This document shows positions 18,752 through 26,714 of a stretch of DNA of 64,000 nt, one piece after another. Location of the stretch: NCBI GenBank assembly GCA_018660825.1, contig JABJJO010000169.1, forward strand, positions 1-64,000, in the 5' to 3' direction. This DNA comes from Planctomycetaceae bacterium (GTDB lineage: Bacteria > Planctomycetota > Planctomycetia > Pirellulales > Pirellulaceae). Both the position numbers and the translations under genes were made by a program. How positions within the stretch are numbered: position 1 is the stretch's first letter; each line of letters begins with the position of its first letter. The notes beneath the pieces were generated by a model, which had not been told where the DNA came from, made no database searches, and saw only the letters and a program-made list of their open reading frames with translations.

Positions 18752-19459
18752 ATGAAAACCATTCGCCTTTTTTGCATTCCTCTGCTACTCATTGCCTTCA
18801 CGACCATCACAGGGGCAGAGCCCCATTCTGCTATCAAGCCGGTGCCTCGCAACGGTGGCTGGATGACTCGACACGAAAGTTTCAATAAACGTGTTGCTCA
18901 AGGCAAGGTAGATCTCGTATTTATCGGCGATTCGATTACCCAAGCATGGGAAGGCAATGGCAAAGACGTCTGGGCAAAATACTATGGCAAACGTAATGCA
19001 GTAAACCTTGGCATCGGTGGCGATCGTACTCAACACGTCATCTGGCGACTTGACAACGGCAACCTAAAGGACATCGCGCCAAAAGCCGCTGTGATTATGA
19101 TTGGCACAAACAACTCTGGCAGCAACAGTCCAGCGGAGATTGCAGACGGCGTTAAAGTCATCGTCGAACAAATTCGCAAGAAATCACCAAACACTAAAAT
19201 CCTGTTGCTCGCAGTATTCCCACGAGGCACCAACAACGACGATACTCGACGCAAAGTAAACCAAGGCGCTAACGCGATCTTTGAGAAACTTGCAGATTCA
19301 AAACACGTGCATTACCTTGATATCGGACAACATTTTCTGACCGACGACGGCACACTCACTCGGGAAATAATGCCAGACCTGTTGCATCTCAGCCCCAAAG
19401 GATACACTATCTGGGCCGAGTCGATCGAAAAATCATTAGCCAAGCTATTGGGCGAGTAA
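18752..19459 (+). CDS. Secreted SGNH/GDSL hydrolase
   Basis: 235 residues with a signal peptide (about 1-22). SGNH blocks: VFIGDSITQAWEG (Ser nucleophile), NLGIGGDRTQHV (Gly), MIGTNNSG (Asn) and a late DLLHLSPKGYTIW with the catalytic Asp and His. This matches the platelet-activating-factor acetylhydrolase beta/gamma-like branch of GDSL esterases. Probable extracytoplasmic deacetylase or esterase on carbohydrate or lipid substrates. The next hydrolase gene begins 6 bp after its stop, indicating an operon. Confidence 0.92.
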   Translation: MKTIRLFCIPLLLIAFTTITGAEPHSAIKPVPRNGGWMTRHESFNKRVAQGKVDLVFIGDSITQAWEGNGKDVWAKYYGKRNAVNLGIGGDRTQHVIWRLDNGNLKDIAPKAAVIMIGTNNSGSNSPAEIADGVKVIVEQIRKKSPNTKILLLAVFPRGTNNDDTRRKVNQGANAIFEKLADSKHVHYLDIGQHFLTDDGTLTREIMPDLLHLSPKGYTIWAESIEKSLAKLLGE

Positions 19460-19465
19460 CGGTAT

Positions 19466-20284
19466 ATGAGAGTTACAAAAGTTTTTACTGTTCTGACTGT
19501 GTTGTTCGCACTAGTGACAACTAACTTCGCCGCTGAATTCCCCGGTAAACTATCCGATTGGCATGGTTTTCAGAAATATGACTTTGTCGTCGGCGCACAA
19601 CCTGTCTTGGTTGTGTGTCCCGCTAAGGTAGCCGCAGGGAAACCGTGGGTCTGGCATGGCGAGTTTTTCGGCCACAAGCCCGCTCCGGACATCGCTTTGC
19701 TAAAACAGGGATTCCATATCGTTTACATGCGGGTGCCTAATTTGTTTGGCAGTCCCCAAGCTGTCAAACATTGGGACGGATTCTATAAGGTACTAACAAC
19801 AGAATACGGATTTTCTGCTAAACCCGCCTTGGTGGGACTCAGCCGTGGAGGTTTTTACTGCTACAACTGGGCGACGGCAAATCCCACTCGAGTCGCTTGC
19901 ATTTATGGCGACGCTCCCGCGTTGGATCTTAAAAGCTGGCCTGGCGGCAAGGGGAGCGGCAAAGGGTCTGCCAGTGAATGGGCGCGTGTTCAACGCGTAT
20001 TCGGTTTTAAGACGGAACAAGAAGCAATCGACTACAAGCTAAACCCCGTCGACACGTTGGGCCCACTGGCCAAAGCCGGCGTACCCTTATTACATGTCTA
20101 CGGTGACGCAGACATTGTGGTTCCTTGGAAAGAGAATACCGGATTGATCGCCGAGCGATACAAAGAACTGGGAGGTGATATCACACTTATTGGAAAACCT
20201 GGCATCGGACATCACCCACATGGTCTAACGGACTCGACGCCCATTGTCGAATTCATACTTAAACATTCACAACTTGACCAGTAG
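19466..20284 (+). CDS. Secreted alpha/beta hydrolase
   Basis: 272 residues with a signal peptide (about 1-22, ending FAAEF). The nucleophile elbow is GLSRGG, the acid lies in YGDADIVVP and the His in GIGHHPHG. The preceding block GKPWVWHGEFFGH is shared with planctomycete proteins annotated only as alpha/beta hydrolases or sialidase-associated proteins. It lies 6 bp downstream of the GDSL gene and they are probably cotranscribed, suggesting joint removal of ester groups from a polymer. Its 3' end overlaps the convergent Gfo/Idh/MocA gene by 26 bp. Confidence 0.85.
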   Translation: MRVTKVFTVLTVLFALVTTNFAAEFPGKLSDWHGFQKYDFVVGAQPVLVVCPAKVAAGKPWVWHGEFFGHKPAPDIALLKQGFHIVYMRVPNLFGSPQAVKHWDGFYKVLTTEYGFSAKPALVGLSRGGFYCYNWATANPTRVACIYGDAPALDLKSWPGGKGSGKGSASEWARVQRVFGFKTEQEAIDYKLNPVDTLGPLAKAGVPLLHVYGDADIVVPWKENTGLIAERYKELGGDITLIGKPGIGHHPHGLTDSTPIVEFILKHSQLDQ

Positions 20285-21311
20285 CAGAAGCCTGCAACAT
20301 TGCCTCAATCGTGACGACCGCTTGTCGCCCATCCTCAGCTGTTCCACACAGTGTCGAGCGACCTTGAATTCTATCTACAAACGCTTGCAATTGCTCCGTA
20401 TAGGCCTGCATCCTCGCGTCGGAGACAAACGCTAGGTCCGGATCAGACACTGGTACTGGGGGTTGCTCGTAAACGTCCTCCCATCCTCCGTTTTTACCAA
20501 GGCGGATCTTACCAAAAGGCGATGCGTCAATAATCCCCTCATCGCCCATCAACCGAAAGCGAAAGTCTTCGCCGTCAAACCCCGGTGCAGGCAGCACACT
20601 GGACGACCAAAAACTAGCCATCGTGCCGTCGGCAAACGTCCACAAGGACATCGTCGTATTTTCATTAGGGTTGTCCTCACGAAACGTGCCACAATTTGCG
20701 GCGACGGACACAACGTCACTACCTATCCACCAGCGACATAAATCAATATTATGTGGACCGCTGTTCATGATATGCCCTTTGCTCGCCGGATCAGTCCACC
20801 AACTCCATTTTCCTCCAAACCCGTCTGCTGCCCGCATTTCAGTAATGTCAAATAGCGCCGACATCTGAATACACCGAACACGTCCGATCGCACCTTCAGC
20901 CAATAACCGTTTAACCGTTGCATTGGATCCGCGGAAACGTTGATGATATCCAACTGCCAATGTTAGATCGGCATCTGCGAAAGTACTTATCAATGCATCA
21001 CAAGCAGCCACATCAGTAGCCAACGGCTTTTCAACAAGGCAATGTTTTCGATTGTTAGCAGCGTCTATGGCTTGCGAATAATGCAGATGGTGTGGAGTGC
21101 TAATCACAATCGCGTCAATGTCATCACGACTTATTAACGCCTCAACGGACGCCTCGAATGTAACGCCATAGTCAGCAGCCAAGCCGACCGCACGGGAGCC
21201 ACCTGCGATCGCAACAAGTTTGGCCCCTGCAGCACGACGAGTCGCTTCCGCATGCGTCCGCCCCATGAATCCCGACCCGACAATTCCAATCCTAGTAACA
21301 CTCATGAGCAA
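20259..21311 (-). CDS. Gfo/Idh/MocA family oxidoreductase
   Basis: 350 residues. Rossmann motif RIGIVGSGFMGRTHAEA, then VISTPHHLHYSQA and EKP in KHCLVEKPLATDV. C-terminal domain with SGPHNIDLCRWWIG. No signal peptide, so cytoplasmic, unlike the Tat-exported homologue at 10352. It is third in a minus-strand operon after the HExxH protein and a sulfatase, with only 5 bp to the sulfatase stop. This suggests it handles a sugar derived from a desulfated glycan (inference). Confidence 0.93.
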   Translation of the reverse strand: MLMSVTRIGIVGSGFMGRTHAEATRRAAGAKLVAIAGGSRAVGLAADYGVTFEASVEALISRDDIDAIVISTPHHLHYSQAIDAANNRKHCLVEKPLATDVAACDALISTFADADLTLAVGYHQRFRGSNATVKRLLAEGAIGRVRCIQMSALFDITEMRAADGFGGKWSWWTDPASKGHIMNSGPHNIDLCRWWIGSDVVSVAANCGTFREDNPNENTTMSLWTFADGTMASFWSSSVLPAPGFDGEDFRFRLMGDEGIIDASPFGKIRLGKNGGWEDVYEQPPVPVSDPDLAFVSDARMQAYTEQLQAFVDRIQGRSTLCGTAEDGRQAVVTIEAMLQASATGQVVNV

Positions 21312-21316
21312 ATCAC

Positions 21317-22840
21317 TTAGTTATCCAAAATGGGAATCGGATACCATTCACTCGCTGTGTGTTGATCTTTCATCAATTTGCGGATCTGCTCCACAACTTC
21401 AGGATGAGCAGAAGCAACGTCTTTCGTTTCATTGGAATCTTTATCTAAGTTATATAGTTCGATTTTCAACGGGTTCTTATTGTTCTTACGCAATAGGTTT
21501 TGTCGAACACCTTTCCACGGCCCCATCCACACCGCTTGTTGGCCACCGTACCCCGAGAACTCGCGATACATAAACTCACGTTCCTCTTGCCCTTTACCAA
21601 GCAACGTCGGAGCGACACTCATACCATCGAGTCCTTGAGGAACCGACGCCGTTTGGCCGATTAAGTCTGCAATCGTTGGTAGCCAATCCTCTAATCCGGT
21701 CACTAGAGAACTGTTGGTCCCCGCTGCGATTTTTCCGGGCCATTTAACAATCAGTGGCACACGAATTCCGCCTTCGTAGAGTGAACCTTTGAGGCCACGC
21801 AACTTTCCTACGCTATTAAAAAAATCATAATCAACTTCTTGCTTCAAGTGCGTTGTACCGTTATCCGAGGTAAACACAACAATTGTGTCATCCTCGAGTC
21901 CAAGCTCTTTGACGAGATTAAGAACATTGCCGATATAGCGGTCCATCCGCGTAATCATGGCAGCATAGGCCGCGCGGGGGGTAAAATGTGGTGTATAGCC
22001 ATAGCCATTTTTCTTGGTAAAGGGCGGATCGTTCCAGTTAAGCTTCAAATAGGGTTTCAATTCTTCGTCCGGTACGTGCAAAGCAACGTGCGGAATAACG
22101 GTGGGATAATATAGAAAAAAAGGACGATCCTTGTTCGTTCGAATAAAATTCAATGCCTGTTCGTTGATGCGGTCCGGTGCATAGTCTTGCCCCTTAAACT
22201 GGTCATAACTACGGGGGTCACTGCGATCCACATCGGCGCCAAAATCGTCGTGCCCTCCGACTGCAGGACTATTGTTTAACTGCACACGCTTTCTATTGCT
22301 CCACAAATACGAAGGGTAGTAAGAATGAGCGTGCCGTTGACAGTTATAGCCAAAAAATCGATCGAAGCCCTGAAAAACTGGATCGCCTTCTGAACCTGGA
22401 AAACCTAGACCCCATTTGCCGAAAGCGCCGCAGGCATAACCATGCTTGCCCAATACTTCAGCAATCGTTACTTCACTGGCCGGGATAGGACGCTGCCCTT
22501 CCGGTTTTACCTCGCCATTGTTACGCACCCAAGCGTGTCCCGGGTGGCGACCTGTTAACAATACACATCGAGATGGTGCGCAGACGGCGTTGCCTGCATA
22601 ACCACGGGTAAACCGCATGCCATCTTTGGCTAGTTGATCGAGATATGGAGTTTTGATTAACTTCTGACCATAGCTGCCCAATTCTTTATAGCCGAGGTCA
22701 TCCGCCATGATCAAAATAACATTGGGCTTGGCGCGAACTGACTCAGCTGCCCCAGCACCGCTGATTGAATTTGTTGACGTTAAAACACACGCTACCAGAG
22801 CGACCGCCAAACCAACCTGTAGTCTAAAAATTCGAACCAT
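21317..22840 (-). CDS. Secreted arylsulfatase-type sulfatase
   Basis: 507 residues with a signal peptide (about 1-28). Metal site in LIMADDLGYKELG (residues 44-56), formylglycine signature CAPSR at C87, then GKWGLGFPG, HVALHVP and TSDNGTTH. This is the arylsulfatase A-like (S1) branch. Sulfate-ester hydrolysis after Cys-to-formylglycine conversion is the known chemistry; the substrate is not readable. Middle gene of a three-gene run: HExxH protein, sulfatase, Gfo/Idh/MocA, with gaps of 15 and 5 bp. Confidence 0.94.
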   Translation of the reverse strand: MVRIFRLQVGLAVALVACVLTSTNSISGAGAAESVRAKPNVILIMADDLGYKELGSYGQKLIKTPYLDQLAKDGMRFTRGYAGNAVCAPSRCVLLTGRHPGHAWVRNNGEVKPEGQRPIPASEVTIAEVLGKHGYACGAFGKWGLGFPGSEGDPVFQGFDRFFGYNCQRHAHSYYPSYLWSNRKRVQLNNSPAVGGHDDFGADVDRSDPRSYDQFKGQDYAPDRINEQALNFIRTNKDRPFFLYYPTVIPHVALHVPDEELKPYLKLNWNDPPFTKKNGYGYTPHFTPRAAYAAMITRMDRYIGNVLNLVKELGLEDDTIVVFTSDNGTTHLKQEVDYDFFNSVGKLRGLKGSLYEGGIRVPLIVKWPGKIAAGTNSSLVTGLEDWLPTIADLIGQTASVPQGLDGMSVAPTLLGKGQEEREFMYREFSGYGGQQAVWMGPWKGVRQNLLRKNNKNPLKIELYNLDKDSNETKDVASAHPEVVEQIRKLMKDQHTASEWYPIPILDN

Positions 22841-22855
22841 CTAATTCACTCACTC

Positions 22856-23767
22856 CTATTTATTCTTGCCACGATTCGCGGCATCTTGTTGAATTTCCAA
22901 ACGCACTTTATCCAGACTAGCTGGCCAGCGGAATGTTGGCAACTTATCGGGTTCAAACCCTTTTAAGTGCGCTCGAATACGCGTTGCTGGACGAGTATAT
23001 TCCAGCTTAGTACGGCCAAACACTTCCTCACATAATGACGCCAAGGCCGGATCATATTCCTTGAGCTCCGCACGGGTGTTTACATGATTATGGTCATGGT
23101 CGTTCTCACGATTATTATTGAACCAGCACTGCACTCCTTCGGCAAAGTATTCATTTTTGTTGACCGACGCATATTTCGGCTTCCACAGCCCTGCTTTCAT
23201 CGCAGACTCATAGGCTTTAATGACTCGCGCGTCAAATGTATCATCCACTCGTACCATTCCCCGCAAGTGTATGTTGTGCGCCAATTCATGAATCAGAATA
23301 TTTTCTTTGAAATATGGATCACCAGGCATGCACAATAGATTTTCTTCGCCGCAAGAACAAACAGGATCTGTTTTCGATCCTCCCAAACCACGAGCGCGAG
23401 CATCCCACCAGTCCTTGGGTGTCATTTTAGAATGCTCGGGAATGTCCGTCGTGAATTCATTGTGCGCCATCACTACTAATCGAGAACCGCTGGCGATCAT
23501 TGCTTCCCGCACATCTGGTCGCTGCCGCAGCATCATATTTACGAGGTAAGCAGCTTCACGCAACGCATAATCGTCGACCTTTTCCGAACCAAGGATAGGA
23601 AACCCGTTAGCGCTGACATATTTTTTGTAGAACGAGTCGAAGCCTAACTTCTGCGGAACCGTAGTCACTCGATAGGAAGTTTGTTTTTCAACCGCGTGGG
23701 CTGAACTTCCCCCAGTCGCCACCAAGCAACCAATAACAGCAACTACTAACCACCACCGCTTATTCAT
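22856..23767 (-). CDS. Secreted HExxH putative zinc metalloprotein
   Basis: 303 residues with a signal peptide (about 1-25). A zinc motif ILIHELAHNIHLRG gives H160, E161 and H164, and the downstream block EYFAEGVQCWFN offers a third ligand at E210, a gluzincin-like arrangement. A Cys cluster, VCSCGEENLLC (C137, C139, C146), sits just before the motif and may form disulfides. I do not recognise a named family; planctomycete proteins of this type are usually hypothetical. It leads the operon with the sulfatase and Gfo/Idh/MocA genes and diverges from the cupin gene. Role unknown, peptidase inferred from motif only. Confidence 0.75.
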   Translation of the reverse strand: MNKRWWLVVAVIGCLVATGGSSAHAVEKQTSYRVTTVPQKLGFDSFYKKYVSANGFPILGSEKVDDYALREAAYLVNMMLRQRPDVREAMIASGSRLVVMAHNEFTTDIPEHSKMTPKDWWDARARGLGGSKTDPVCSCGEENLLCMPGDPYFKENILIHELAHNIHLRGMVRVDDTFDARVIKAYESAMKAGLWKPKYASVNKNEYFAEGVQCWFNNNRENDHDHNHVNTRAELKEYDPALASLCEEVFGRTKLEYTRPATRIRAHLKGFEPDKLPTFRWPASLDKVRLEIQQDAANRGKNK

Positions 23768-23852
23768 CCGTTACTCCCAACCAAATTTAGACTAAACTAA
23801 ATCTAAGTTTAGCAGATGCAAATCTTAAATTGCAGCCCCCAAAGGACCCCTC

Positions 23853-24206
23853 ATGCCATTCATAGACATCAATGAATTTCAAGCACAAGAAGTAACTCCT
23901 GGATGCCGATTACGTACTCCCTACGGGGAAAACATGATGCTTTCATATCTGGAGATGGATGAAGGTGGTGAAATACCACTGCATCACCATCCCCACGAAC
24001 AGGGTGGCATGCTCATCAAGGGTAATGTGCAACTAACCATCGGCGATGAAACACGTATTTGTCATGCCGGTGACATGTTCCTAATACCGCCTAACGTCCC
24101 CCATCGAGCGGTTGCCGTTGACGGTCCTGCTGTAGTCATGGATGTATTTTCGCCCGTCCGCGAAGATTACGTTGAACTAATGAACAATTACATTCCAACC
24201 GAATAA
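23853..24206 (+). CDS. Small cupin-domain protein
   Basis: 117 residues making a single cupin barrel. Motif 1 is LHHHPHEQGGMLIKG with three His and a Glu position; motif 2 is GDMFLIPPNVPHRAV with the fourth His. AAAGGA precedes the ATG. Single-domain cupins bind a metal and act as isomerases, dioxygenases or ligand sensors; nothing here distinguishes these. Monocistronic, divergent from the HExxH-sulfatase operon and convergent with the RidA-like gene. Confidence 0.9.
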   Translation: MPFIDINEFQAQEVTPGCRLRTPYGENMMLSYLEMDEGGEIPLHHHPHEQGGMLIKGNVQLTIGDETRICHAGDMFLIPPNVPHRAVAVDGPAVVMDVFSPVREDYVELMNNYIPTE

Positions 24207-24248
24207 TTAATGGTTGGCTATATCTTCATTGCTGTGGATTTTGTGTTG

Positions 24249-25010
24249 TTAAGCAGTGGCCATATCCACGACCCGCTCTTGCCGCACGCCGCGCATATCC
24301 ATCTCGAATTCGATGTCGATGATCGGCGGTCTCGTGTAGAACCATTGTAACCCGCGTCGAGTAATCGCGCCGATCTCTTCGGCAATCGCCCCTTCGATCA
24401 GTGGAAAAAGACTGTGGGCTGTGTAGACATTGATCGTGGATAAACGCTGACCGTTAGCCCCTAATCCGTCCAAGCGAGTTTTCATTAACCGCGCGACAGT
24501 TCGTGCCTTTTCTAACATTGCCGTGTTGTCGGTTTCCCCTTCACAAACAATATTGCCTGCTCGCAAACTTCCCACTAATTCGCCACCCCCTGCAATCACA
24601 AACGTGTTCCAACTGCCTTGGCTTTCCTGGCAGACTGAGAAGCCATAAAGCAGCGTTTCGCTAGGAGGATTTAGCACCGGTGCAACATTGGTCCGCGCAA
24701 TTGGATTCTCGCCGTCAACATACATATCCCAATCTTGCAGCACAGCCCGATAACTAGCATTAAAGTCAATAAATCCATCCATGGTGTGTGGCTGTGGGCA
24801 TCTCAATTCAAATCCACACAATGACCACTGCGATAACCCCATGCTTTCCACATATTTGCGCGCGGCATGCATCCCCGCTTCCCATGGCAACGATACCGCC
24901 AAGGTAATATGGGTGATTTCATACCCATCAGCGGCAATTACTCCCGAACTATAGGGCGCGATCCCCTCGAGGAATGAATATCCCGCTCGCGTGTTTTCAA
25001 CTAATCGCAT
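24249..25010 (-). CDS. Conserved protein with RidA/YjgF-like C-terminal pattern
   Basis: 253 residues from the ATG at 25010, chosen because GAGGAAGAGG lies just before it; an upstream ATG at 25055 has no such site and would add a poorly plausible Cys/Arg-rich leader. The C-terminal half (AGNIVCEGETDNTAMLEKA, LGANGQRLSTINVYTAH, WFYTRPPIIDIEFEMDMRG) follows the strand-helix pattern of RidA-fold proteins, including their chorismatase-like relatives. The N-terminal half could be a second such domain. No catalytic call is made; a deaminase or chorismatase-like role is only a possibility. Confidence 0.55.
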   Translation of the reverse strand: MRLVENTRAGYSFLEGIAPYSSGVIAADGYEITHITLAVSLPWEAGMHAARKYVESMGLSQWSLCGFELRCPQPHTMDGFIDFNASYRAVLQDWDMYVDGENPIARTNVAPVLNPPSETLLYGFSVCQESQGSWNTFVIAGGGELVGSLRAGNIVCEGETDNTAMLEKARTVARLMKTRLDGLGANGQRLSTINVYTAHSLFPLIEGAIAEEIGAITRRGLQWFYTRPPIIDIEFEMDMRGVRQERVVDMATA

Positions 25011-25066
25011 CAATGACCTCTTCCTCGAGCAACTTTTACACAAATATGCAAACAATCGCCGTTGAT

Positions 25067-25109
25067 CCCCCCCCCCTTCTAGGGCTGGCTACCCCCCCCC
25101 AAAAAAAAA
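25067..25109. repeat. Homopolymer tracts C10, C9 and A9 in an intergenic region
   Basis: Ten C at 25067-25076, nine C at 25092-25100 directly joined to nine A at 25101-25109. They sit upstream of the RidA-like gene (minus) and 205 bp before the DUF1501 gene (plus). Nothing else is recognised in 25011-25313. Such tracts slip easily and could be assembly- or phase-variable. Confidence 0.85.
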
Positions 25110-25313
25110 GCAAGCAATACGGCGTGGCGATATAGCTATTATTATAGCATCAATACCGTGCATCCTTAATCCAAGGGTTATGGATAAGATATAATGAGCG
25201 TTGCCTTTGCTGATCCTATTCTGGTATGATGTCTAGGACGATAATATTAATAGTGAAGTGCATGATTCGCTCCGTTTTGAATTGTTGTTGCAACTCTCAT
25301 ATGGGACAATGGA

Positions 25314-26705
25314 ATGTTACGTTTATATGCAAAACATAATTCTCACTCACCGCAATATTGTGATGGTGTATCGCGCCGAAGTTTTGTCCAACTTGGTGTC
25401 GCTGGCATGGCAGGTTTAGGACTCGGGGATATTCTGCGAGCCAAGGCTGCATCATCCAACGCCGACTCTGACACCAAAAAGGTTTCCACCATTCTGATCT
25501 GGCTCGACGGTGGACCCGGACATATGGATATGTACGATATGAAGCCACATGCTCCGGTTGAATACCGTGGCATGTGGCGACCGATACCTACAAATGTACC
25601 CGGATTTGACATCACCGAGTTATATCCTAAGCAAGCAAAGCACGCTGACAAGTTTTCCATCGTACGTTCTTTGTCGCACGGAACTGGAGATCACTTTGCC
25701 GGAGCTCACCGCATGCTTACCAGTAAAGCGATGGGGGTCAGTGGTGCCAACAAAATCGGTAAGTTCCCTGGCCTCGGCGCTGTCGTCGCTCAACAGCGGG
25801 AACATATGCAGCACGATGTCCCACCCTACGTGTCCGTACCCGTAGCCTCAAGTGTTGCATTGAAACCTGGTTATTTCGGTGGAAAGTTCTTAGGAGTCCA
25901 ATACGATCCATTCCAAACGCAAGGCGATCCGAATCGAGACAACTTCAAAGTGCAAAACATGGTGTTGCCGTCAGGTTTGACTGTTGACCGCTTAGACGAT
26001 CGCACGGCACTCAGAGGGCAACTTGACAAGATTTCACGACAAGTTGAATCACGGGGCACCTTCGACGCGCTCGACCGTTTTGACCAACAAGCCTATTCGT
26101 TCGTTACGGGTGAAAAATCACGAGTTGCGTTTGACATGAGTTTGGAAGACGATAAATTGCGTGACCAATACGGTCGTCATACCTGGGGCCAAAGCACATT
26201 GCTCGCTCGCCGACTGGTCGAAGCCGGTGCGTCGTTTGTGACCGTGCACTTTGGCGGCTGGGATCACCACTGGAATCTAGAGTCCGGTTACGAAAATAAC
26301 TTGCCCCGCGTGGATGCAGCCGTCGCCAGTCTGTTTGAAGACCTAGAGCAACGTGGAATGCTAGAAACGACATTGGTCATGTTGTGCGGAGAATTCAGCC
26401 GAACCCCAAGACTTAATAATGGTGGCAACGGTGGTCCTCCTTTAAGCAAAGGCACACCAGGCCGCGACCATTGGGGTAATTCGATGTTTTGTCTAATGGG
26501 TGGAGGTGGAGTCAAAGGGGGGCAGATTGTAGGCTCGACCAATGCCAAGGGCGAAAGTCCGCAGGACCGGCCGCTAACCCCAGCGAACGTCCATGCCACC
26601 GTATATAAATGCATGGGTATTAACCCTGCGTTACAAATCCTCGATTTAGCCGGCCGCCCTACGTCAGTACTTGATGACCCAGAACCTATCCATGAGTTGC
26701 TCTGA
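25314..26705 (+). CDS. DUF1501 family protein, Tat-exported
   Basis: 463 residues. Tat-type signal with SRRSFVQLGVAGMAGLG (about 20-36). DUF1501 blocks: ILIWLDGGPGHMDMYDMKP, VRSLSHGTGDHFAGAHRML, FVTVHFGGWDHHW, LCGEFSRTPR and GRDHWGNSMFCLMGGGG. The DUF1501 fold is related to the alkaline phosphatase/sulfatase superfamily, and conserved Asp/His sites are kept, but the reaction is unknown. Unlike most planctomycete DUF1501 genes this one has no adjacent DUF1549/DUF1553 partner. Instead an M81 peptidase starts 9 bp after its stop. Confidence 0.92.
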   Translation: MLRLYAKHNSHSPQYCDGVSRRSFVQLGVAGMAGLGLGDILRAKAASSNADSDTKKVSTILIWLDGGPGHMDMYDMKPHAPVEYRGMWRPIPTNVPGFDITELYPKQAKHADKFSIVRSLSHGTGDHFAGAHRMLTSKAMGVSGANKIGKFPGLGAVVAQQREHMQHDVPPYVSVPVASSVALKPGYFGGKFLGVQYDPFQTQGDPNRDNFKVQNMVLPSGLTVDRLDDRTALRGQLDKISRQVESRGTFDALDRFDQQAYSFVTGEKSRVAFDMSLEDDKLRDQYGRHTWGQSTLLARRLVEAGASFVTVHFGGWDHHWNLESGYENNLPRVDAAVASLFEDLEQRGMLETTLVMLCGEFSRTPRLNNGGNGGPPLSKGTPGRDHWGNSMFCLMGGGGVKGGQIVGSTNAKGESPQDRPLTPANVHATVYKCMGINPALQILDLAGRPTSVLDDPEPIHELL

Positions 26706-26714
26706 TTGCTACTT

